NCBI GenBank assembly: GCA_051655155.1
Contig: JBOFZL010000077.1
Span: 1-29,785, forward strand
Direction: 5' to 3'
Length of the DNA: 29,785 nt
Source: JBOFZL01 sp051655155
Lineage (GTDB): Bacteria; Bacillota; Clostridia; Peptostreptococcales; Filifactoraceae
Shown: in pieces, positions 15,094 to 22,943 of the stretch
How positions within the stretch are numbered: the stretch's first letter is position 1
How the letters are laid out: each line of letters begins with the position of its first letter
Notes under the pieces: generated by a model
Told to the model about the DNA's origin: nothing
The model's database searches: none
What the model saw: only the letters and a program-made list of their open reading frames with translations
Program-made: the position numbers and the translations under genes

Positions 15094-15734
15094 TTTATAT
15101 TAACCAAACCTTTCTCATTATAATATTTACAATATTGTACTTTAAAAGGACAACATTCACAACTTGGATTTATAGCTTTACAAGTTTTCCTCCCATGAAA
15201 TATAATAGCATGATGCGCTAAAGTATATAAATATTTAGGTATTTTTTTAGTTATATCATCTTCAATTACTCTCGGATCTTGACTTTTAGTCATCCCCAGT
15301 CTATTTGATATTCGTATTACATGGGTATCAACAGCAAATGCAGGTATATTAAAAGCATTGCTCAGTACAACATTAGCAGTTTTTCTTCCTACCCCTGGCA
15401 ACTTCAATAAATCCTCCATATTGCCTGGAACGTTTCCCTCATAGTTTCTTATTATTATTCTCGATAACTCTAAAATATTTTTTGCTTTTGCATTATAAAA
15501 TCCTATAGATTTTATATACTTTATTAAATTTTCTTCACCCAAATCCAACATCTCATGTGGATTTGAAGCGATTTTAAACAGTTCTGAAACTACTATATTT
15601 ACTCGTTTATCTGTAGATTGTGCAGATAATACTGTAGCTACAAGAAGTTCATAAGGATTTGAGTGAATTAGTTCACAATGAGCTTCAGGATACATTTCTA
15701 TTATTTTTTCTATTATTATCTTAGTCCTATTCAT
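15090..15734 (-). CDS. nth: Endonuclease III
   Basis: The protein has 214 residues from ATG 15734, with TAAGG five bases upstream. A TTG nine codons earlier lacks a site. It is a DNA glycosylase/AP lyase that removes oxidised pyrimidines. The helix-hairpin-helix LPGVGRKTA carries the catalytic Lys118, and AVDTHV the catalytic Asp136. Four C-terminal cysteines (185, 192, 195, 202) form the [4Fe-4S] site, with spacing C-x6-C-x2-C-x6-C rather than the usual x5 at the end. It is the first gene of a packed operon with the vanW-domain gene, cobUSC and trmL; the end overlaps the next start by four bases. Confidence 0.95.
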   Translation of the reverse strand: MNRTKIIIEKIIEMYPEAHCELIHSNPYELLVATVLSAQSTDKRVNIVVSELFKIASNPHEMLDLGEENLIKYIKSIGFYNAKAKNILELSRIIIRNYEGNVPGNMEDLLKLPGVGRKTANVVLSNAFNIPAFAVDTHVIRISNRLGMTKSQDPRVIEDDITKKIPKYLYTLAHHAIIFHGRKTCKAINPSCECCPFKVQYCKYYNEKGLVNIK

Positions 15735-16399
15735 ATCTCCCTTAAAAAAAGGCCGCAACAACTAGTTACAGTCTTAAAATTAATTTTACTTTATTTTATA
15801 TTACTAACACTTTTAAATTTAATGTACTAATATTATAATACCATATATGTATAATAAATTGTAGAAAAAAGAAGGTTTTTTTAATGAAAAAATTAAAATA
15901 ATGACTTTAGATATGAAAATGATAACCTCTTCACCATAAAATCAAATTCATTTTGGTAAAAAAATCATCTATAAATAGATATTATTAATATGTATAACCA
16001 GTATATTATTGAAATTCAAGAGTTTCATCATCAATCAAACTTGAACTCCCAAAAATTCTACATCCATATTTTTCCAATAAACAAAGTTGCGGTAACTCTA
16101 TATCTAAAAGTAAATAGCTATACCTTTTAGCTTAGTCAATCTCCTAGCCTTATAGTTAGTAAATATAAATTATCATTTATTAGATTCTCAATATAGAAAT
16201 TTATCAGTGTGTACAGGTCATATAACCCTAATGATACTTCTCATATTGAAGGACATGATTTCTTACGCCAAAAAAGTCTAGTAGACTATATCTATACTAG
16301 TAATGACATTAAGCTTAACTTTATTAAAATCAAAAAAGATAAACCCAATAAAACATTTCCATCTAACCTCCCTATTTTAGTTAGATTTTCCGGAAATAT
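15735..16399. other. Gene-poor region of about 665 bp
   Basis: I see no convincing intact gene here. It must contain the promoter of nth, possibly with a TATAAT around 15832-15837 on the minus strand, but no good -35 is visible. Several short open segments exist, such as a plus-strand stretch from 16197 to 16399 and a minus-strand stretch around 16012-16125 reading LDIELPQLCLLEKYGCRIFG. None has a start codon with a ribosome binding site or a recognisable domain. They may be remnants of lost genes. No tRNA, T-box, cobalamin or preQ1 riboswitch motif was recognised. Confidence 0.5.
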
Positions 16400-17278
16400 C
16401 TATAGCATTTCTTCTAAAATCTTAGCATTCCTCTCAAGAACTCCTCTCCCTCTCCAAGAGAATGCCCTACCTCTGTATAATCTAATAAATTCTTTATTGC
16501 TCATACTAATTATATCTTCTAAGTTAATACTATTTATGTGGTGGTTATTCTTCTCCATTAATTCATTATTGATGACATTTGTATTTAATGGACAAACATC
16601 TTGGCAAATATCACAACCAAATATATATCCCCCTAACTTTATTGAATTTATCTCCTCATTACTTAACGTCACTTTCTTTTGTGTTAAATATGATATACAT
16701 ATGCTCGAGTCATTAATACCATCTTCTTTTATGGAATTTACAGGACAAGCCTTCATACATTTCCCGCAATTTAAACAACCTTTAATTTCAGTTTTATATT
16801 CTTTGCTCTTTAAATCTGTAAATAATAACATAATGTTTCCATAACTTCCATATTCCTCATGAATTAACATACCGTTTTTACCAATCATACATAGTCCACT
16901 AACCCCAGCATAAAACCTTTCATTAATTTCTCCTTTATCACATTGATAAGAAAAATTATTATTAGGATATTTACTTTTTAATGACTCTAATAGATCTTCA
17001 AAAATTTCTTTAGCTTTAATATGATAATCCACTCCTCTAGCATATTTCGCTATATTACCATATTCTCTACTGTTGTAAGGAATAAAAATTATAGCTATAG
17101 AATTTATTTTAAAAAAATTATCATCTTTAGAAAAAGTCAAGCCAATTTCATCTTCAAATTCACAATTATATTTAAGGTCTTTTTTCTTATTTGAAAATTC
17201 GTAATATAAAGTTTCATCTATAAAATTTGGATTTATAACTCTATAATCAAATTTCACTCTTTTCAAAGTATCTAACAT
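16400..17278 (-). CDS. QueG-like double [4Fe-4S] cluster protein (epoxyqueuosine reductase family)
   Basis: The protein has 292 residues from ATG 17278; AAGGT seven bases upstream favours it over the GTG at 17287. It has a QueG-like N-terminal domain with YARGVDYHIKAKE (79-91) and FYAGVSGLCMIGKNGMLI (122-139). Two [4Fe-4S] sites follow, CLNCGKCMKACPVNSI (from Cys168) and GCDICQDVCPLN (from Cys222), plus CISYLTQKK. The end RGRAFSWRGRGVLERNAKI is also QueG-like. QueG reduces epoxyqueuosine to queuosine in tRNA with cobalamin. The protein is shorter than many QueGs, without HEAT-like repeats, and the position I align with the catalytic Asp of SDRA/VDRA is Glu120. It could be a true short QueG or a paralogue. 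A perfect hairpin lies just before its ribosome binding site. Confidence 0.8.
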   Translation of the reverse strand: MLDTLKRVKFDYRVINPNFIDETLYYEFSNKKKDLKYNCEFEDEIGLTFSKDDNFFKINSIAIIFIPYNSREYGNIAKYARGVDYHIKAKEIFEDLLESLKSKYPNNNFSYQCDKGEINERFYAGVSGLCMIGKNGMLIHEEYGSYGNIMLLFTDLKSKEYKTEIKGCLNCGKCMKACPVNSIKEDGINDSSICISYLTQKKVTLSNEEINSIKLGGYIFGCDICQDVCPLNTNVINNELMEKNNHHINSINLEDIISMSNKEFIRLYRGRAFSWRGRGVLERNAKILEEML

Positions 17279-17290
17279 ATTATTCACCTT

Positions 17291-17322
17291 AATAAAGCTG
17301 TAGCAAATGCTACAGCTTTATT
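17291..17322 (-). other. 14-bp hairpin between SEC-C gene and queG-like gene
   Basis: AATAAAGCTGTAGC (17291-17304) and its exact complement (17309-17322) enclose a four-base loop. On the minus strand it starts four bases after the SEC-C gene stop and ends right at the AAGG site of the next gene. There is only a short TTATT rather than a T-run. It may be a weak terminator or may affect translation or mRNA decay of the queG-like gene. Confidence 0.7.
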
Positions 17323-17325
17323 CTC

Positions 17326-17829
17326 TTATTTTTCTTGTCCACAGCATTTCTTATATTTTTTACCACTTCCACAGGTACATGGATCATTTCTACCAATTTT
17401 ATTTTCATTTACAATTTGTTGAGATTTTCTATATTCTTTTGTTATATCTTTTCTTCTCTCATCTGTTAATATTTTATTCCACTGTGGAAGGTTATAAAGC
17501 CAATCTGCCTTTGCTACATTCATATTAAAATATAATTTTTCAAAATCAATATTAATTTTAATATCGGATTCTGCCTCCACTTTTAAAAGATCATATTCTT
17601 CTTTAAGCGATGTATTTATTCCATCCATAAAACCCATAAAAGTAAGTTCATCTACACCAAACTTTTCAGATAACTCTTTTAGAGTTCCTTCTTGAATCTC
17701 TTCTTTATTTTCTAATAAATATTCATAAATTTTAGCTTCCTTTGGAAGATATTCTCCCCAAAATTTTTCATATTCCTCTTGTGTTGATGGCTCATAAGCC
17801 TTTCTCTCCCACTTCTTCAGTAATCTCAT
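17326..17829 (-). CDS. SEC-C metal-binding domain protein
   Basis: The 167-residue cytosolic protein ends in the zinc-binding SEC-C motif GRNDPCTCGSGKKYKKCCG (Cys151, Cys153, Cys162, Cys163), as found at the C terminus of SecA. The first 140 residues are acidic and helical (TQEEYEKFWGEYLPKEAKIYEYLLENKEEI, LSEKFGVDELTFMGFMDGI) and I do not recognise a further enzyme domain. Proteins with this layout are common in clostridia and have no assigned role; SEC-C binds zinc and can contact ribosomes or SecB. The gene lies nine bases after smpB with a GGAGG site (AGGAGGAAAT), so it may be linked to translation quality control by operon only. Confidence 0.85.
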   Translation of the reverse strand: MRLLKKWERKAYEPSTQEEYEKFWGEYLPKEAKIYEYLLENKEEIQEGTLKELSEKFGVDELTFMGFMDGINTSLKEEYDLLKVEAESDIKINIDFEKLYFNMNVAKADWLYNLPQWNKILTDERRKDITKEYRKSQQIVNENKIGRNDPCTCGSGKKYKKCCGQEK

Positions 17830-17838
17830 TATTTCCTC

Positions 17839-18285
17839 CTAATAAATTTTCATCTCGCGCCTAACTCTGATTTCAGCTTCTCTTTTAGCTATAGCCTCAC
17901 GCTTATCATATATTTTTTTACCTTTACCTAACCCTATAGACAGTTTAACTTTTCCATCTTTTAGATACATAGATAAAGGAACTAAAGTATAACCTTTTTG
18001 AGAAATCTCTCCAGTTAATTGAGCTATTTCTTTTCTATGCAAGAGTAATTTTCTTACTCTAACAGGATCCACATTAAATATATTTCCTTGCTCATAGGGA
18101 CTTATGTGCACTTGCTTTAAAAACACTTCGTTATTATCTATTGCTATAAACCCTTCCGTAAGATTTACCTTCCCCATTCTAATAGACTTTACTTCAGTTC
18201 CTTTGAGTTCAATTCCAACTTCATATGTTTCCAATATCTCATAATTGTATCTTGCTTTTTTATTTTTGGCAACAGTTTCAAACAT
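17839..18285 (-). CDS. smpB: SsrA-binding protein SmpB
   Basis: The 148-residue protein has the SmpB beta-barrel with NKKARYNYEILETYEVGIELKGTEVKSIR and NLTEGFI, then IFNVDPVRVRKLLLHRKEI, and a basic C-terminal tail GLGKGKKIYDKREAIAKREAEIRVRREMK that enters the ribosome decoding channel. It binds tmRNA and rescues stalled ribosomes. GAGGTTTTA precedes the ATG. It lies 15 bases after the flavodiiron gene and nine before the SEC-C gene, downstream of RNase R, a nuclease that works with trans-translation in degrading faulty mRNA. No tmRNA gene is visible in this window. Confidence 0.97.
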   Translation of the reverse strand: MFETVAKNKKARYNYEILETYEVGIELKGTEVKSIRMGKVNLTEGFIAIDNNEVFLKQVHISPYEQGNIFNVDPVRVRKLLLHRKEIAQLTGEISQKGYTLVPLSMYLKDGKVKLSIGLGKGKKIYDKREAIAKREAEIRVRREMKIY

Positions 18286-18300
18286 TAAAACCTCTTTTCC

Positions 18301-19497
18301 TTACTTCTTCAACTTTTTCGCCATTTCCTCTGCAATTACCTTAAGGTTTGTTAAATCTTCTGGTGTTGAAGCACATTTTGACTCGACTGTAAAATCTATA
18401 AAATCAAAATCTTCTTTCTCTCCAAATGTTTTTAACCCCTTTACTCCCCCTCCGCTCCATGCATATGTTCCAAAAACTCCCAAAACATGATTCTTTAGCT
18501 TATTAGCTTCTATAATGTTTAGAAGATTCTGCATAGGTGGATAAAGACCATTATTATATGAGCAACTACCTAGAATTAACCCTTTATACTTCCATATTTC
18601 GCTTAATATATATGAAGAATGAGTCTTAGACACATCAAACATTCTTACATTCACAATTCCAGCCTCCGCTAAATGCCGTGCTATAGATTCTGCCATTAAC
18701 GCTGTATTTCCATACATAGAACCATATACTATTACTACTCCATTCTCAGTTTCATAATTTGACCATTTGGCATATTCATCAACAATTTTATCAGGATTAG
18801 TTCTCCAAACAGGTCCGTGAACAGGACATATCATTTTTATCTCTAAAGCCTCTATTTTTTTTAAAACCCCTTGAACCTGTTTACTAAATTTACCTACTAT
18901 ATTTGAGTAATATCTTCTTGTTTCACACTCATAAAAACTCCAATTAATTTCGTCATCAAATATTGGTCCATTTAATGCACCAAATCCACCAAACGCATCT
19001 TGAGAAAATAATATTTTACTAGACGTTTCATAACTAACCATTGATTCAGGCCAATGAACCATTGGAGTCATAAAAAATTTGAGATTATGCTTTCCTAAAT
19101 TTATTTCATCACCTTCAATTACCTCAATGAAATTTTCTGTTTCTAATTTATAAAATTCTTTTAACATTTCTCTAGTTTTTTTGTTTCCTATTAACTTTAC
19201 ATTTGGATACTTTGTAATTACTGCTATTATTGATCCTGAATGATCTGGCTCCATATGATGGATTACAAAATAATGAAGATCTTCACCTTCTAAAGCATCC
19301 TCAACCTTATCTAAAAAAGAATCAACTTTAGTTATTTTCACAGAGTCTAACAATGTATTTTTTTCATCTCTAATAAGATATGAATTGTAAGAGACTCCAT
19401 TTTCTAAAGGCCACATATTTTCAAATAAATAAGTTTCTCTATCATTAACTCCAATATAATATATATCTTCCATCATTTCAACTGATAATGTTTTCAT
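18301..19497 (-). CDS. Flavodiiron protein (A-type flavoprotein, O2/NO reductase)
   Basis: The 398-residue protein has two domains. The first (1-250) is a metallo-beta-lactamase fold with the diiron ligands HMEPDH (His81, Glu83, Asp85, His86), His148, Asp167 and His227. The second is a flavodoxin domain starting with VVIVYGSMYGNT at about 254-265 that binds FMN. Class A flavodiiron proteins reduce oxygen to water or NO to N2O in the cytosol of anaerobes, with electrons from rubredoxin or F420-type donors. No rubredoxin domain is fused here. AGGAGG lies five bases upstream of the ATG and its own promoter lies in the gap behind rnr. Confidence 0.94.
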   Translation of the reverse strand: MKTLSVEMMEDIYYIGVNDRETYLFENMWPLENGVSYNSYLIRDEKNTLLDSVKITKVDSFLDKVEDALEGEDLHYFVIHHMEPDHSGSIIAVITKYPNVKLIGNKKTREMLKEFYKLETENFIEVIEGDEINLGKHNLKFFMTPMVHWPESMVSYETSSKILFSQDAFGGFGALNGPIFDDEINWSFYECETRRYYSNIVGKFSKQVQGVLKKIEALEIKMICPVHGPVWRTNPDKIVDEYAKWSNYETENGVVIVYGSMYGNTALMAESIARHLAEAGIVNVRMFDVSKTHSSYILSEIWKYKGLILGSCSYNNGLYPPMQNLLNIIEANKLKNHVLGVFGTYAWSGGGVKGLKTFGEKEDFDFIDFTVESKCASTPEDLTNLKVIAEEMAKKLKK

Positions 19498-19524
19498 CTA
19501 TTCCTCCTAAAAGTTTTTATAATT

Positions 19525-19552
19525 ATTTTAACACAGGTGAAAATTTTTTCAA
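19525..19552 (-). promoter_or_regulatory. Promoter for the flavodiiron-smpB unit
   Basis: On the minus strand -35 TTGAAA (19552-19547) and -10 TAAAAT (19530-19525) are separated by 16 bases, in the 60-base gap between rnr and the flavodiiron gene. The gap contains no terminator, so read-through from rnr is also possible. Confidence 0.5.
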
Positions 19553-19557
19553 GTAAT

Positions 19558-21666
19558 TTAATCTAAATCAAAATCAATCTCTTTATTCCCAACATCGACT
19601 TTTGTGACTTTAACCTTTACTTTATCACCAATTCTGTATTGTTTATTTGTTATTTCTCCAATAAGTCTATAATTTTCTTTGTCATGAATGTAAAAATCAT
19701 CTGTAAGCTCATTTATCCTTACTAAACCTTCTATAGAATTATCTAACTCAACAAACATACCAAAATTTGTTACAGATGTAATAACTCCCTCATATTTCTC
19801 TCCAATAAAATTTTTCATATACTGTGTTTTTCTTAAATCATCCACTGCTCTTTCTACCTCTTCTGCTTTTCGCTCTTGCTTTGATGAAGATTCAGAAACA
19901 CTCTCAACAATAGACTCATAATTTTTAATCTTGCTATCTGTAAGATTCCCCGCTAGATTATCCTTTATAATTCTATGAATTTGTAAATCTGGATATCGTC
20001 TAATTGGCGATGTGAAATGACAATAATATCTTGCTGCTAATCCGTAATGCCCCTTGCATATATGAGAATACTTAGCCTGTTTTAAAGATCTAAGCATGGC
20101 TGTTGACACTGCAATTTCATAGTCTTTCCCATTAATAGCTTCCATTACTTTTTGTAAAACTATAGGTTCAATCTGATCTCCTTTATATTCTAAAGACAGC
20201 CCAAATGTGCCAAGAAACTTTCCTAAAGTTTCCATTCGTTCAATGTCAGGATACTCATGAATTCTATATACAAAAGGCAATTTTAAATTTTCATAAGCTT
20301 CTGCCACCGTTTCATTTGCAACCAACATGAAGCTTTCAATAAGTTTATTAGCAGTTCTACTTTTAACCTTATTCACATCTGTTACTATGCCATCTACCAT
20401 CGTTATTTTAGACTCTGGAAAATTAAACTCTATTTCACCACGTATCCGTCTATTATTTTCTAAAACTTCTGCTAACTTACCTGCCAATATAAGTTTTTCT
20501 TTTAAAATTTTATCCTTATCAAAAGGATGATCAAATCCCTCAAGTAAATCTGATACATCCGTATAATTAAGCTTTTTATATGATCTTATTATTGAATTTT
20601 TTATTTCAAAGTTAGTTAGACTTCCTCCAGAATTAAAATACATTATACAAGATAAAGTAAGTCTATCCACCTCAGGATTCAGCGAACATATCCCATTAGA
20701 TAATTTTTTAGGTAACATAGGTATAACTCTATCAACTAAATATACCGATGTTCCTCGGCGTAATGCCTCTTTATCAAGCGCCGAATCCTCCTTAACATAA
20801 TGGCTAACGTCCGCAATATGCACTCCCAGTTTATATCCACCACCATCTAACTGGTCAATAGATATTGCATCATCTAAATCCATTGCTGTAATATCATCTA
20901 TTGTAAATGTAATCTCATTCCTTAAATCTAACCTACCTACCATATCTTCTGAGATTATCTCTGATGGAACTCTATCTGTCTGCCTTAAAACTTTTTTAGG
21001 AAACTCTGATATTATTCCATGTTGAATTATTATAGAATCAAGTTGTACATTTGAATCATTTTTACTTCCAAGTATATCTAATATTTTACCTTCAGGATTT
21101 TTATTTTTACTAAACTTGATTATTTCACAAAGAACTATATCACCTTTCTTCGCAATATTTTTATTTTTTTCAGATATATAAATATCCTTTGTTATTTTTC
21201 TATTATCTGGAACAACAAACCCAAAATTTCGTGACTCTTCATATTCTCCAACCACCATTAAATTTTCTCTTTGAACAACGGCAACTATTATTCCTTCTTG
21301 TTTTGATTCAGTTCTTTCTGACTTTATTACTTTAATTACTACCTTATCTCCATCTAAAGCATCCCCTACATTGTTTTTAGGTATAAATATATCATCATCT
21401 TGCTCATCTACTGTTACAAACCCAAAACCCCTTTGATTCATTCGTAAAGTACCATTTAAAAGTCCAGCCTTATTAACAACTCCATACTTTCCTTTGTTTG
21501 TTCTAAATATTTTTCCTTCTATCTCTAATTCTCCTAAAACTCTTTTTATAGCTTTTTTATCTACTGAACCTCGACCAAAAATCCTACAAAAATCATCAAT
21601 TTCCAATGCTGAATATCCTTGCTCCATCATAAAGTCTAAGAGAACAGTTTTGATATTTTTTCTCAT
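19558..21666 (-). CDS. rnr: Ribonuclease R
   Basis: The 702-residue 3'-5' exoribonuclease has an N-terminal winged helix (about 1-65) and cold-shock/OB domains (about 70-200, with NQRGFGFVTVDEQDDDIFIP). The RNB catalytic domain follows with FTIDDITAMDLDDAISID, whose aspartates at 257, 263, 265 and 266 bind magnesium, and FTSPIRRYPDLQIHR. The C-terminal S1 domain begins GEKYEGVITSVTNFGMFVELD. It degrades structured RNA and is needed for tmRNA-linked decay. The C terminus is short, without the long lysine-rich tail of some RNase R proteins. Its ATG follows directly on the stop codon of the MBL gene, with no close ribosome binding site, which suggests translational coupling. Confidence 0.96.
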   Translation of the reverse strand: MRKNIKTVLLDFMMEQGYSALEIDDFCRIFGRGSVDKKAIKRVLGELEIEGKIFRTNKGKYGVVNKAGLLNGTLRMNQRGFGFVTVDEQDDDIFIPKNNVGDALDGDKVVIKVIKSERTESKQEGIIVAVVQRENLMVVGEYEESRNFGFVVPDNRKITKDIYISEKNKNIAKKGDIVLCEIIKFSKNKNPEGKILDILGSKNDSNVQLDSIIIQHGIISEFPKKVLRQTDRVPSEIISEDMVGRLDLRNEITFTIDDITAMDLDDAISIDQLDGGGYKLGVHIADVSHYVKEDSALDKEALRRGTSVYLVDRVIPMLPKKLSNGICSLNPEVDRLTLSCIMYFNSGGSLTNFEIKNSIIRSYKKLNYTDVSDLLEGFDHPFDKDKILKEKLILAGKLAEVLENNRRIRGEIEFNFPESKITMVDGIVTDVNKVKSRTANKLIESFMLVANETVAEAYENLKLPFVYRIHEYPDIERMETLGKFLGTFGLSLEYKGDQIEPIVLQKVMEAINGKDYEIAVSTAMLRSLKQAKYSHICKGHYGLAARYYCHFTSPIRRYPDLQIHRIIKDNLAGNLTDSKIKNYESIVESVSESSSKQERKAEEVERAVDDLRKTQYMKNFIGEKYEGVITSVTNFGMFVELDNSIEGLVRINELTDDFYIHDKENYRLIGEITNKQYRIGDKVKVKVTKVDVGNKEIDFDLD

Positions 21667-22371
21667 TTATAATTCAACTTCCTCTCCTCGTTTACTTAAA
21701 GTGACAACTTTACAATAATCTATTCCACTCATTAAAAGCTGAAAATCTTTAGTCACATTATAGCAGTCTAAAAAATGCATTGGTACAAATAATTTGGGTT
21801 TAATATTTTCTATAAAAACCTTTCCACCTAAGCAATAACCTCTATCTAGTCTTGGGTCAACAGGGAACATTGCTATATCAACCTCTTGGCCTCTTAATTT
21901 ATCAATTTCATAAAAAAACATCTTCTCTGCATTTAATTGTTCTTCCTTAGTTTCTCCATCCCAATGCCACCAGTTTAAATCACCAGCATGAAAAATCTTC
22001 TTCCCATCAACTTCTACTAAAAAACTTACGCCTTCATCAGTAGATCCAAATGTAAAAATCTTCATATCATCAAACTGGAAGCTTTCATAAGCCTTACAAA
22101 AAGTAATCCTATCTGTTTTATTAACCTTTAAGTCCTCGGATATGAAGTACTGTTTTGTATTCTTAAATTTAAATATATCCTTATCATAATGATCATAATG
22201 AGCATGGGAAACAAAAAAATATAAGTCTTTATCAATTCCCAAGTTTTCATAGCAAAAGCCAGGTATCTTGTCCCTTGATTTACAGCAATTATCCTTAAAA
22301 TAATCGAAGATAATTATCTTATCTTCAGTCTCAAGCTTAAATCCACTGTGAAACATATAGGTTAATATCAT
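21667..22371 (-). CDS. MBL-fold metal-dependent hydrolase (UlaG-like)
   Basis: The 234-residue protein is a one-domain metallo-beta-lactamase fold hydrolase. The metal site is SHAHYDHYD (His56, His58, Asp60, His61), with IFHAGDLNWW and LFVPMHFLD supplying further ligands. The opening MILTYMFHSGFKLETEDKIIIFDYF resembles the beta-lactamase-like UlaG/YtkL-type group. The substrate is unknown. It has AAGGAGGTAG before the ATG, starts three bases after the upstream hypothetical gene and leads straight into rnr, so an RNA-related role is possible but not shown. Confidence 0.85.
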   Translation of the reverse strand: MILTYMFHSGFKLETEDKIIIFDYFKDNCCKSRDKIPGFCYENLGIDKDLYFFVSHAHYDHYDKDIFKFKNTKQYFISEDLKVNKTDRITFCKAYESFQFDDMKIFTFGSTDEGVSFLVEVDGKKIFHAGDLNWWHWDGETKEEQLNAEKMFFYEIDKLRGQEVDIAMFPVDPRLDRGYCLGGKVFIENIKPKLFVPMHFLDCYNVTKDFQLLMSGIDYCKVVTLSKRGEEVEL

Positions 22372-22374
22372 AAT

Positions 22375-22893
22375 CTACCTCCTTATTTGACGATTAGCCA
22401 AAGGCTTATCTAAAATTTCTTTCATTACAATATATTTTTTTAGCTGGGAACGTTTAATCTTAAAGACATCGTTTATCTTATTATTCTCAATATCTTTAAT
22501 CTCCGCTATTTGACTATATATCTCTCCCTTATCATAAACTTCGACGTTTTTTAATTTAACTATATCGTCAGATTCTATTTCAAATTTATTTTCTTCTTCA
22601 ATCTGTAAATTTTGTCTCTGTCCACCATGAGTTTTTTTGTTAGTATGGACTATTTCCTTCTTTTTCTCAAGTTTACTTACTTGAATATCAACACTTTCAA
22701 TTATATCTCTTAAAACAGTTACTCCTTTAATATTTTCAAAATCAACACCAAGGTTCTTCACATGTTTTTTTGTCTTACTATCCCTTTTGTTTGTTTTAGA
22801 CACTACCTTACCTAGAGACATCACTTTAACTAATTTCTTGGAGATACTCCCATATATAAGTATTACAAGAACTATTCTAATTAAATCTTCCAT
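22375..22893 (-). CDS. Hypothetical protein, N-terminally anchored and highly charged
   Basis: The protein has 172 residues from ATG 22893; AAAGGAG five bases upstream favours this over an upstream start at 22908. Residues 4-18 (LIRIVLVILIYGSIS) form one short hydrophobic segment, then the rest is polar and very rich in Lys, Glu, Asp and Ile, with predicted helical character. I recognise no domain. The tail KRSQLKKYIVMKEILDKPLANRQIRR contains a pattern ('MKEILDKPLANR') also seen at the end of other small clostridial proteins near floA/rnr in my memory, but I cannot name a family. It is the first gene of the run into MBL, rnr and onward, directly behind the floA terminator. Confidence 0.7.
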   Translation of the reverse strand: MEDLIRIVLVILIYGSISKKLVKVMSLGKVVSKTNKRDSKTKKHVKNLGVDFENIKGVTVLRDIIESVDIQVSKLEKKKEIVHTNKKTHGGQRQNLQIEEENKFEIESDDIVKLKNVEVYDKGEIYSQIAEIKDIENNKINDVFKIKRSQLKKYIVMKEILDKPLANRQIRR

Positions 22894-22906
22894 TTTGACT
22901 CCTTTC

Positions 22907-22936
22907 AAAAAAAGCTACTGTTCAGTAGCCTTTTTT
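22907..22936 (-). terminator. Intrinsic terminator of nfeD-floA
   Basis: On the minus strand AAAAAGGCTACTG pairs with CAGTAGCTTTTTT (one G-T pair) and ends in seven T. It starts eight bases after the floA stop. The T-run passes directly into the AAAGGAG ribosome binding site of the next gene, so transcripts that read through would carry the hairpin right next to that site. Confidence 0.85.
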
Positions 22937-22943
22937 AGAAAAA

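Noticed and set aside
15780..16200. Cobalamin riboswitch upstream of the nth-cobUSC operon
   Set aside because: No B12 box or aptamer-like pattern could be found on the minus strand.
16209..16844. Plus-strand open frame of 211 codons
   Set aside because: Two thirds of it is antisense to the QueG-like gene with clear iron-sulfur motifs; it starts at a GTG without a ribosome binding site. Only its first 190 bases are kept as a possible remnant.
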